From the NCBI GenBank assembly GCA_001013295.1, contig LAZY01000099.1, positions 32,147-96,146 on the forward strand: 64,000 nucleotides of DNA. Direction: 5' to 3'. This document shows, in pieces, positions 42,248 through 49,915 of the stretch (positions are counted from its first letter, which is position 1; every line of letters starts with the position of its first letter). Both the position numbers and the translations under genes were made by a program. The notes beneath the pieces are model-generated. The model was given only the letters and a program-made list of their open reading frames with translations. It was not told where the DNA came from and did no database searches. The stretch comes from Chryseobacterium indologenes. Lineage in GTDB: Bacteria; Bacteroidota; Bacteroidia; Flavobacteriales; Weeksellaceae.

Positions 42248-43108
42248 ATGTCCAAGAAAAAACTATTAATCCATGAGGTATTCAAGAAGGTGCAGAAAGA
42301 TTTTCCATCAGAAAGCACCAAGAATGGATGGTCTTCTAAACTTGTTGATTATTTGGAGAAGAATTTGAAGTTTATTATTAATGAGAAGACCCTTGTAAGG
42401 TATTATGATGCATGTATACGGGATAATAATGAGCCTAATATAAAAGACCCGCTAATCCTTAATAAGCTAAGTGAATATATTGGTTACACAGATTTTACTG
42501 ACTTTTCCAGGACTTTTGTCAAACAGGAAGAGGATGCCAATAAAACTACCATTAAGATAACGGTGGATGAGGATGAAGAATCTTTATCTGAAAAGTTTTC
42601 GAAGTTAAACATCAATATTATCAACGAGCAGCACTTTAAAGTACCGGATTTTATCAAACAGAATGGGCTGGGTATTTTAGAAATAAGTTTTCTCTTATGT
42701 CTTGTTACAGGAAATGTTCTTTTTTCCGGGACTAAGAAGGAGAGTAGTACTTATTCTCAATCTTTAGGTTTCATGTCATTTATGAAGCCGATAGTAGAGA
42801 AGAAATATATGTATTGGGATGGAGAGCAGTATATAGGAACAGACAGCATTTTTATAAGCCCTGGAATTAACATTGTTGCTATGAATTCTCATAAACTGAA
42901 ACACTTTAGGAGGATTATGAGAAAAGATACATTGACAGATGTGAATGCTCTTGGAAAGGTTTGGTACTCAAAATATAATAATGAAGTTGAATTCTTTACG
43001 GATGATGGAGTTGATCCTGATAATGGAAAAGAATTGAGGAAAGCAACCTCACTTATTATCTATAAATATGCTGGAAAACAGAAAGACTCAGTAGAAGTGG
43101 AAGAGTAG
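42248..43108 (+). CDS. Single-pass membrane protein of unknown function
   Basis: A 286-aa protein. The N-terminal part (about 1-100, KKLLIHEVFKKVQKDFPSES and LVRYYDACIRDN) looks like a cytoplasmic helical domain of the type seen before other flavobacterial membrane sensors. One membrane helix spans about residues 140-158 (LGILEISFLLCLVTGNVLFS), followed by an extracytoplasmic domain of about 125 residues (MYWDGEQYIGTDS). It stands alone and divergent from the kinase genes, so an unorthodox transmembrane signalling protein is possible. No known domain. Confidence 0.75.
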   Translation: MSKKKLLIHEVFKKVQKDFPSESTKNGWSSKLVDYLEKNLKFIINEKTLVRYYDACIRDNNEPNIKDPLILNKLSEYIGYTDFTDFSRTFVKQEEDANKTTIKITVDEDEESLSEKFSKLNINIINEQHFKVPDFIKQNGLGILEISFLLCLVTGNVLFSGTKKESSTYSQSLGFMSFMKPIVEKKYMYWDGEQYIGTDSIFISPGINIVAMNSHKLKHFRRIMRKDTLTDVNALGKVWYSKYNNEVEFFTDDGVDPDNGKELRKATSLIIYKYAGKQKDSVEVEE

Positions 43109-43142
43109 CGGTAAAGTTTTCAATTGCTCTCAATTTAAATCA

Positions 43143-43169
43143 CAAAAAAAGCGAAGATTTCTCTCCGCT
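43143..43169 (-). terminator. Terminator of msrA
   Basis: AGCGGAGA and TCTTCGCT pair with one mismatch; the minus strand then has seven T. It lies between convergent genes and may serve both. Confidence 0.6.
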
Positions 43170-43174
43170 CTATA

Positions 43175-43729
43175 TTATTCAGCATTCAACATTCCCAGTT
43201 CTCCGAAGTGTTTTTTAAACTTCTGGATTTTAGGGCCTACTACAGCACTGCAATAGGGTTGTGTAGGATTTTCATTATAATACCCTTGGTGGTATTGTTC
43301 AGCGGGCCAGAATTTGTCGAATTTTGTTAATTCAGTTACGTAGGTTCCTGCCCATCTTCCTGATTCCTGAGATGCCTTGATTGCTTCTTCAGCTTTTGCT
43401 TTTTCCGCATCATCTTTATAGTAAATAACGGAACGGTACTGAGTGCCGATGTCATTGCCCTGTCTGTTCAGTTGAGTAGGATCGTGCAGGAAGAAAAATA
43501 CATCCATCAGTTGCTCATAAGAAATAGTGGCCGGGTCATAAGTGATCTGTACTACTTCTGCATGTCCGGTTTCTCCGGTACATACTTCCTGATAAGTAGG
43601 ATTATCTTTGTGTCCGCCTGAATATCCTGAGACTGCAGATTGTACGCCTTTCAGCAAATTGAAACAGCTTTCTACACACCAGAAACATCCGCCTCCGAAA
43701 GTAATCTGTTCTAAATTATTGTTGTCCAT
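43175..43729 (-). CDS. msrA: Peptide-methionine (S)-S-oxide reductase MsrA
   Basis: Repair enzyme of 184 aa that reduces methionine sulfoxide in proteins. Start 43729 (MDNNNLEQITFGGGCFWCVE) is preferred; the longer frame adds 21 unrelated residues. The active site is GGGCFWCVE (catalytic Cys at about 15); GYSGGHKDNPTYQEVCTGET, GHAEVVQITYDP and QYRSVIYY are all conserved. A single MsrA domain, no MsrB fusion. Monocistronic. Confidence 0.95.
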   Translation of the reverse strand: MDNNNLEQITFGGGCFWCVESCFNLLKGVQSAVSGYSGGHKDNPTYQEVCTGETGHAEVVQITYDPATISYEQLMDVFFFLHDPTQLNRQGNDIGTQYRSVIYYKDDAEKAKAEEAIKASQESGRWAGTYVTELTKFDKFWPAEQYHQGYYNENPTQPYCSAVVGPKIQKFKKHFGELGMLNAE

Positions 43730-43849
43730 TTTTGGGTAATTATATTGTTGTATTGTACTTTTCTTGGCTTCGATAGCTTTAGAAAAAGTCAATCAAAATT
43801 AAGAAAAACTTTATAGATTCTTGTACGAACTCAGTGAATTGTTTTCATA

Positions 43850-44100
43850 GATAATACTGATAATAAGCGCTTGTTTTGGATTGTTTTTTGGCCACGAATG
43901 CCCGAATTTATTTTTATTAATAGATTCTTAGAGACTGTATTCTTCTCGTGGGTATGGCAAATCAAACAGATTTCTCCAGTATCTAAAATCAGAAAAATAA
44001 AATAAGCTGCATTCAATTTTATCGGAGATAAAATCTTTGCGCCTTAAAACGCTTAGAAAGGAAATAAACTTTGCGCCTTAACGTTTTCCAACGAATAACA
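43850..44100. repeat. Degenerate interspersed repeat fragments
   Basis: The 520-bp gap between msrA and the ROK gene has pieces with the repeat vocabulary seen elsewhere: GGGCATTCGTGGCC on the minus strand, ATCTTTGCGCCTTAAAACGC, GCTTAGAAAGG and ACTTTGCGCCTTAACG. A 61-codon frame at 43831-44016 lies in it and has no protein-like features. The last 100 bp hold the ROK terminator. Confidence 0.5.
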
Positions 44101-44196
44101 AATAATATGCTTGTTGGATAGTGCAATTTTTTTTACAGCTATATTCTATGTCCTGTATGGTAGAAAACTAATGACATAGCTTATTTGTAACCAACA

Positions 44197-44229
44197 GAAA
44201 AAGCTATCCCAAAATGAGATAGCTTTTAT
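44197..44229 (-). terminator. Terminator of the ROK gene
   Basis: AAAGCTATC and GATAGCTTT form a 9-bp stem; on the minus strand a short T run follows. Confidence 0.8.
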
Positions 44230-44249
44230 ATGGTATTGTCTGTAATCAG

Positions 44250-45218
44250 TTATTTTTCCCAAACCAAAGCACTTGCCCCAAGAATGGCAGCATCTGCTTC
44301 GTTCAGTTCACTGAATACCAGTTTTACTTTATTTCTGAAGATAGGAAGAAGGTTTCTCTCCATATGAAGTTTAGCCGGCTTTAGGATAAAATCTCCAGCT
44401 TTGATCACGCCACCGAATAAAAGAATAGCTTCCGGTGAAGAGAACATCACGAAGTTGGCCAATGCCTCGCCCAGTTTTTGTCCCGTATATCTGAAAACTT
44501 CTTTGGCAATAGGATCATCTTTCATTGCACATTCATATACGGTCTTAGAATTGATTTCGTCTTCCGGATATTGGTTGAGCATAGATTCCGGAAATTCGGC
44601 TCTCATTTTCTTGGCAGTGATCGTAATCCCTGTTGCTGAGGCATAGGCTTCAAGGCTTCCTTCAGAACCTGTGCTCCAGTGCTTTCTTCCGCCTGGTTTT
44701 ACAATGGTATGACCAAGCTCTCCGGCAAAACCGTCATGCCCATAGATTAAGTTTCCATTGGCAATGATTCCGCTGCCTACTCCTGTTCCCAGAGTGATCA
44801 TGATGAAGTCTTTCATTCCTCTTGCGGCGCCGAAAAGCATTTCTCCCAAAGCTGCAGCATTCGCATCGTTGGTTACTGTACAAGGCAGATTGAATTTTGC
44901 CGTCATCAGCTCTGCAAAAGGAATTACCCCTTTCCATGGCAGGTTAGGAGCCAGTTCTATGGTTCCTTTGTAGTAGTTGGCATTTGGGGCTCCTACTCCG
45001 ATTCCGTCGAAGTGCTTTTCAGTCCCATGTTTTTCCATCAAAGGATATACATTCTCATATAAAGCATCGATAAAATCTTCTACTTTGTCATAGGCATCTG
45101 TTCTCAGATTTCCTTTATCCAGAACTTCTCCCCGGTGGTTTACGATTCCGAACTTGGTATTGGTTCCGCCGATGTCAATTCCAAGGGCAACTTGTTTTGA
45201 TAAATCTATTAATGACAT
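44250..45218 (-). CDS. ROK family sugar kinase-like protein
   Basis: A 322-aa actin-fold protein. ATP-binding phosphate 1 is VALGIDIGGTNTKFGIV, phosphate 2 MITLGTGVGSGIIAN, the sugar-binding part is VTNDANAAALGEMLFGAARG and FAGELGHTIVKPGG, with the catalytic Asp in NDANAAA. In classical ROK kinases a CxCGxxGC zinc site follows; here the segment is RKHWSTGSEGSLEAYAS, without any cysteine. It may still be a glucokinase or related kinase, since His-Asp and ATP residues are kept, but the name glucokinase cannot be proved. Monocistronic. Confidence 0.88.
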   Translation of the reverse strand: MSLIDLSKQVALGIDIGGTNTKFGIVNHRGEVLDKGNLRTDAYDKVEDFIDALYENVYPLMEKHGTEKHFDGIGVGAPNANYYKGTIELAPNLPWKGVIPFAELMTAKFNLPCTVTNDANAAALGEMLFGAARGMKDFIMITLGTGVGSGIIANGNLIYGHDGFAGELGHTIVKPGGRKHWSTGSEGSLEAYASATGITITAKKMRAEFPESMLNQYPEDEINSKTVYECAMKDDPIAKEVFRYTGQKLGEALANFVMFSSPEAILLFGGVIKAGDFILKPAKLHMERNLLPIFRNKVKLVFSELNEADAAILGASALVWEK

Positions 45219-45296
45219 TCTATTATTAAATTCTAAGGTCTAAAATTATAAAAAAGATTGTATTAATAGATTATTAACTGAGTTTTATTTAAAGTT

Positions 45297-46508
45297 TTAA
45301 GCAGTTTTTAACGGTTTTTTCTTTCTTCGTCCCCACCAGATCATAAATCCGGTTACCGGAAGAGAAGCACAGATAAGGCTTACAATAAAAGCGATGATCT
45401 TTGTAGGAAGGCCCAGAATCGCTCCTACGTGAATATCGTAGTTGGCATTCACTACTTTCTCTCCGAAATTTTTGTCTTTAGGATCATGGGTATGAAGCAG
45501 TTCTCCTGAATTTTCATCAAAAATAAGGCTGCTGCTTTTGTGATACGAATAGGTAAGGTGTTTTACATAGACTTCAAAGTTAGGATGTTCATGATCATCC
45601 ATATGCTCGTGTCCCAGGTCTATGGCAAAACCGTAAGAGTCCGGATATTTTTGTTTTATCGTATTGATGATTTTGTCCAGCGTTCCTTCTGTTCTCAGCT
45701 CAATAGGAGCTTTTGTTTTGATATGAGAAAAGTCCGGGTATTTGGTTTCCCCGCCTGAGAAGATCACATAGATCATTGCCTGTACCACAAAGAATGCATA
45801 GAAAAGTCCTGTGATAGAAAAAATCAAAGCAAAGATGGAAGCATAAAAGCCTAAGACGTTATGAAGATCATAGTTCTTTCTTTTCCAGCTTTTGATTTTT
45901 TTCCATTTGAAGGCAAAGCGCTGTTTCCTGGCTGCTTTGTTTTTCGGCCACCATAAAACGATTCCTGTGATTAGCATGATCACAAAAATGATCACCGGTA
46001 TTCCCACCACATAAGTTCCCCAGTCCTGCTTCAGAAGAAAGCTCCAGTGGATCATCTTTACAATATTGAAAAAGCCGTTCTTTTCATCATAAACCCTTAA
46101 AACCTTTCCGGTATAAGGATTTACATAGGCTTGCTTATAGATAGGAAATTCATCAAAATAGTTCCAGCCTTTCGTATTATGCTCGTACCAGAAGAACATA
46201 TAAGACATTTTCTTATCAATAGGAATATTGACCCAGTGGATCGGATATTTTTCCTTTACCTGTTCAGCAACCACCTTCTCCATCACTCTGATAGGAAGTA
46301 CCTGTTTCTGATCGATATTCTGTTCATGATGATACATGACATCTTTACGGGTAACATTCTCTATTTCATCTTTAAAGACATAGAGTGCTCCGGTAATGGA
46401 AATAATGAAGATCAGGAATCCGATTCCCAGCCCAAACCACAAATGCAGCTTGGCAGACCACTTTTTAAAAAATCCCGGTTTCTTTTTATGATGATGCTTT
46501 TTCGTCAT
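45297..46508 (-). CDS. PepSY-associated TM helix protein (PepSY-TM), copy 1
   Basis: A 403-aa inner-membrane protein with four main helices (about 22-45, 175-197, 215-245 and 365-390) and two periplasmic PepSY-type domains between them. KWSAKLHLWFGLGIGFLIFI, VVGIPVIIFVIMLITGIVLW with WWPKN, and YDIHVGAILGLPTKIIAFIV are the family's conserved phrases. The N-terminus is basic and His-rich (TKKHHHKKK). Members next to siderophore receptors are thought to reduce iron-siderophores in the periplasm; that role is an inference. It lies after a TonB receptor gene with a 51-bp spacer containing its own -7 box. Confidence 0.9.
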   Translation of the reverse strand: MTKKHHHKKKPGFFKKWSAKLHLWFGLGIGFLIFIISITGALYVFKDEIENVTRKDVMYHHEQNIDQKQVLPIRVMEKVVAEQVKEKYPIHWVNIPIDKKMSYMFFWYEHNTKGWNYFDEFPIYKQAYVNPYTGKVLRVYDEKNGFFNIVKMIHWSFLLKQDWGTYVVGIPVIIFVIMLITGIVLWWPKNKAARKQRFAFKWKKIKSWKRKNYDLHNVLGFYASIFALIFSITGLFYAFFVVQAMIYVIFSGGETKYPDFSHIKTKAPIELRTEGTLDKIINTIKQKYPDSYGFAIDLGHEHMDDHEHPNFEVYVKHLTYSYHKSSSLIFDENSGELLHTHDPKDKNFGEKVVNANYDIHVGAILGLPTKIIAFIVSLICASLPVTGFMIWWGRRKKKPLKTA

Positions 46509-46527
46509 GTCAAAATTGAAAGTAATA

Positions 46528-46535
46528 CAAAGATA
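46528..46535 (-). promoter_or_regulatory. -7 box for PepSY copy 1
   Basis: TATCTTTG on the minus strand, 20 bp before the start at 46508. Confidence 0.5.
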
Positions 46536-46549
46536 GGTTTTACTTTTTA

Positions 46550-46565
46550 TTTAGATTAATTAAAA
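46550..46565. promoter_or_regulatory. Shared 16-bp element (possible Fur box), copy 1
   Basis: TTTAGATTAATTAAAA on the plus strand matches the element at 52126-52141 (minus strand) in 14 of 16 positions. It overlaps the stop codon of the upstream TonB receptor and lies 14 bp upstream of the -7 box. Confidence 0.45.
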
Positions 46566-48671
46566 TTTATATTCCAGTATCAAGGTTCCTCTTACTCCCA
46601 AAGCATTGATGTAATCAGCGTCTCTTGCTGACCACCAGGCAATTGATGGCTGATAAAGTCTGTTGAAAACATTTTCAACCCCCAGTGATACCTTCCAATT
46701 ATGGTTGATTTCGTAGCTTGATTTAAAGTTGAAAACCGTGTAGTCCGGGACGTATCCTTCTCCATAGGCATAGAGACCTTTTACATTGGGCTCGAATCTG
46801 TTTTGCTGGAAAGAATGAAGCATATCCAGCCCGATTGATAAGGCAGGAATAGGTTTCCCCTGAATGTAGGCCAATACTTTTGGAGCTGAAATTCTGCTGT
46901 TATTGATCTTGGAAGAATAATTGCCGTCATCTTTTGGTGAGGTAATCCCTTCCATCCAGCTATAACTTCCCCCAAACTGAATCCACTTTACAGGAGTGAA
47001 ATGAAGAAATCCTTCCACCCCATAGACAATTTCAGGCGCTCTCTGGATCATTAATGCTCTGTCCGGGCTCTGTACAAATGATGCTCCCAGTTTAGATGTA
47101 CTTACATAAGACGTCAATTCATAATTCAGCCAGCTTGAAAGCTGCCCGGTAGCTCCTAATTCATAATTGTTGACAATAATAGGTTTGGTTTCAAGGCTCT
47201 TTATGGTTTCGGAAGTTGAGGTTCTTAAGATTCGCCCCAGCTCATTGATAGAGTAGGCCTGTGAAAAACTTGCAAAAAGATTAATGTAAGGTTCAATGTT
47301 ATAACGGATCCCGATATTTCCTACAAGGGCACTATAATTTAACTTTCCTCCTTCTACCGGAATGCTTTTCGTAAAGGTTCCGTCACTTTTCACAACAGAA
47401 AGGGTGTTGAAGTCGTCTATATTTACTTTGATGTTTTCATAGCGAAGTCCTCCTTTGATGGTCAGTTTTTTGAACAGATCAATTTTTGCCAATACAAAAG
47501 GGGCAATATTGGTCATACTCATATTAGGTGTCCAGAATCGGCCGTCTTCCAGTTTCTGTACGGTTTGGTCATTCAGAATATCAGCTCCATAGATGATTTC
47601 TCCCTGTGAATTGGCTGAATTCCACAATTGGGTATCAAAATTGAAACGGGCACCTGCTTTTTTGGAAAGAACATTCGATTGCCCGCCATTAAAAAAGGTA
47701 TCACTGTAGCCGTAAACGGTTTTAAAATCCTGATAATAGAGGTTGATATTCAAAGACGTTCCAGCAAACAGATTCTTATTGTCATAGCTTACCCGGATAT
47801 TATGATTTTTTGGAGTTCCCTGTGGGGTGGTTTCCAGGCTTTTTCCTATTCCCTCGCCAATAGTAGGCTTTATTCCATATTTTCCGGTACTTAATCCTAC
47901 ATTAAGGTCTGATCTTGAAGAATATCCGATATAAGAGGCTTCGACTCTCTGGTTCTCATTGATGTCATATCCCAATTTCAGCATTCCGTTGTAATTATCC
48001 ATCTTGGCAGTGCTGTAGGTAGGGCTTAGCAGAATACCGTCTGCATCTTTCATATAGCCGGTTCTTTCGTAGGCCAATGAGAGGGTATAATCAAACTTTT
48101 TAATCTTTCCTGACAAAAGCTGGCTCGCTCTTACGCCTAAGGTTCCGCCATAAGGCTGACCTGTAAGACCAATCTGTGAGATTCCGGAAATTGGTTTATC
48201 GGTTTTATTTCTTTTCGTAATATAGTTGATGATTCCGCCATCAGCACCATTTCCATAAATAGCAGAAGCACCTTTGATCACTTCCACTCTTTCAATGGCA
48301 GATGGGTCAATCACTCTTAAATCTCTTGCCCCGTTACGAAGTGGGGTAGACTGTGGAATCCCATCAATTAGTACAAGTACCTGACGTCCTCTCAAGGTTT
48401 GTCCCGTATTGGAAGTTTGTCCTGAATTGGTTCCTAAGCTGGGAACGGTATACTGCAGGATACTGGTAATATCGGAATTGACCGTCAGCTGAGACTGGAT
48501 CTGCTTTTCCCCTACAATAGTAATAGAACTCGGGACCTCTTTGATACTTTCTTTTTTTCTGGAAGCAGTCATCACGACTTCCTCAACCGTTTTGGTTTGT
48601 AAAGTATCTTTCACCTGGGCAAAAACGACAGTGGTTCCCATGCAGGCAGCTGATAAAAGCGCTTTTTTCAT
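46560..48671 (-). CDS. TonB-dependent receptor, siderophore type, copy 1
   Basis: Outer-membrane receptor of 703 aa. Start 48671 gives the signal MKKALLSAACMGTTVVFAQ; the longer frame runs into the upstream gene. TonB-box-like VEEVVMTASRKKES, plug with VPSSITIVGEKQIQSQLTVN and EVIKGASAIYGNGADGGIIN, then a 22-strand barrel ending GTLILEYKF. No CarboxypepD_reg domain at the N-terminus. The ATG overlaps the stop of the upstream PepSY gene by one base, so the two are translationally coupled. The plug wording resembles ferric-siderophore receptors. Confidence 0.93.
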   Translation of the reverse strand: MKKALLSAACMGTTVVFAQVKDTLQTKTVEEVVMTASRKKESIKEVPSSITIVGEKQIQSQLTVNSDITSILQYTVPSLGTNSGQTSNTGQTLRGRQVLVLIDGIPQSTPLRNGARDLRVIDPSAIERVEVIKGASAIYGNGADGGIINYITKRNKTDKPISGISQIGLTGQPYGGTLGVRASQLLSGKIKKFDYTLSLAYERTGYMKDADGILLSPTYSTAKMDNYNGMLKLGYDINENQRVEASYIGYSSRSDLNVGLSTGKYGIKPTIGEGIGKSLETTPQGTPKNHNIRVSYDNKNLFAGTSLNINLYYQDFKTVYGYSDTFFNGGQSNVLSKKAGARFNFDTQLWNSANSQGEIIYGADILNDQTVQKLEDGRFWTPNMSMTNIAPFVLAKIDLFKKLTIKGGLRYENIKVNIDDFNTLSVVKSDGTFTKSIPVEGGKLNYSALVGNIGIRYNIEPYINLFASFSQAYSINELGRILRTSTSETIKSLETKPIIVNNYELGATGQLSSWLNYELTSYVSTSKLGASFVQSPDRALMIQRAPEIVYGVEGFLHFTPVKWIQFGGSYSWMEGITSPKDDGNYSSKINNSRISAPKVLAYIQGKPIPALSIGLDMLHSFQQNRFEPNVKGLYAYGEGYVPDYTVFNFKSSYEINHNWKVSLGVENVFNRLYQPSIAWWSARDADYINALGVRGTLILEYKF

Positions 48672-49873
48672 TATATTTTCTTTCCTTGTTTCTTTCTTTT
48701 TCCCCACCAGACCAAAAATCCGGTTACCGGGAGTGATGTACAGATGAGACCGGCAATGAACCATATGATTTTTCCAAACAGCCCGAAGTAGGAACCTGTA
48801 TGAATATCATAATTGGCATTGGCATATTTTTCAGCGTTATTCAGTTTTTGATGAGGTTTATTGGCTAGTAGTTTTCCTGAGTATTTATCAAAAGTTAAAA
48901 GATTTCTCTCGCTGAACCTTCCTTCCTGTCCGTAAATGGTTACCGGAAGGTTTTTAAGATCTTTTCCTTTTTTATTTTTTCCATTCAAAGAGATCCTGAA
49001 GCTGGAGGAGCCGGCATATAGTTTTTCAGTCTGTGCGGCTGCTATATCGAAAACAGCTTCATTTTTTACCATCAATGAATCCGGAGATTTGATCTCTTTT
49101 TCCTTTGGAAGATCCATCGAACCAGATAAGGCAAGATTGAACGTATTTTTTACATAGGGATAGGCAAAATAAATCCCGGTGATACTCAGCAATAATGCAA
49201 TGAATGAAGCATAAAACCCGAGTATATTATGAAGATCGTAGTTTTTGCGCTTCCAGGTTTTCACATTTTCCCAATTGAACCAGAAACGTCCTTTTCGGGC
49301 ATTTTTATTTTTCGGCCACCATAATATAATTCCTGTAATCAGCATGAATATGAAAAGAACTGTGGGAATTCCCACTACATATTTTCCCCAATCAGAATTG
49401 AGCAGTAATCCCCAGTGGATGTATTTTAAAATATTGAAGAAATCATATTTTTCGTTATAAACAGCCAGGATTTCCCCGGTATACTGATTGACGTAGACCT
49501 GCTTGTTGATCAAAACTTCCTGAAAATAATTCCAGCCCTTTTTATTTTTTTCATAATAGAGAAAGCGGTAGGATTTAGTTTTGTCTAAAGGAATTTCAAC
49601 CGAACTCAACGGATATTTTTCATTCAGTTCCAGAGTGACTTTCTCACGAAGAAGATTGATAGGGAACGGTTTCTTTCCTATATCCTCATTTTTTACATAG
49701 ATGGCTTCCTTACGCAGGCTGTTCTGTACTTCATCCTTAAAAACATATAAAGTCCCCGTAAGAGAGACGATGAATACAATAAGGCCAACGGATAAGCCAA
49801 ACCACAGATGTAGTTTGGCAGACCATTTCTTCGTTGGAGAAGCTTTCTTTTTAGGATGATGCTTTTTTTTCAT
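48671..49873 (-). CDS. PepSY-associated TM helix protein (PepSY-TM), copy 2
   Basis: A 400-aa paralog of the protein at 45297, with the same helix layout and near-identical phrases (KWSAKLHLWFGLSVGLIVFI, LITGIILWWPKNKNARK, ANYDIHTGSYFGLFGKIIWF). It lies between two TonB receptors, 42 bp after the first and overlapping the second by one base. A terminator-like hairpin occupies most of the 42 bp. Same inferred role in iron-siderophore handling. Confidence 0.9.
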   Translation of the reverse strand: MKKKHHPKKKASPTKKWSAKLHLWFGLSVGLIVFIVSLTGTLYVFKDEVQNSLRKEAIYVKNEDIGKKPFPINLLREKVTLELNEKYPLSSVEIPLDKTKSYRFLYYEKNKKGWNYFQEVLINKQVYVNQYTGEILAVYNEKYDFFNILKYIHWGLLLNSDWGKYVVGIPTVLFIFMLITGIILWWPKNKNARKGRFWFNWENVKTWKRKNYDLHNILGFYASFIALLLSITGIYFAYPYVKNTFNLALSGSMDLPKEKEIKSPDSLMVKNEAVFDIAAAQTEKLYAGSSSFRISLNGKNKKGKDLKNLPVTIYGQEGRFSERNLLTFDKYSGKLLANKPHQKLNNAEKYANANYDIHTGSYFGLFGKIIWFIAGLICTSLPVTGFLVWWGKRKKQGKKI

Positions 49874-49876
49874 AGC

Positions 49877-49902
49877 AAAAAGTTAACCCCTGAAGGGTTA
49901 AC
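49877..49902 (-). terminator. Hairpin with T5 directly before PepSY copy 2
   Basis: GTTAACCC and GGGTTAAC form a perfect 8-bp stem with a 5-nt loop; on the minus strand TTTTT follows and the start codon comes 9 bp after the stem. Possible terminator or translation-controlling hairpin. Confidence 0.65.
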
Positions 49903-49915
49903 CTTATCTTTATTG

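Noticed and set aside
42052..42321. 89-codon minus-strand frame
   Set aside because: Runs antisense into the start of the 42248 gene and across the structured region; composition is not protein-like.
43831..44016. 61-codon minus-strand frame between msrA and the ROK gene
   Set aside because: Falls in repeat-derived DNA (GGGCATTCGTGGCC block).
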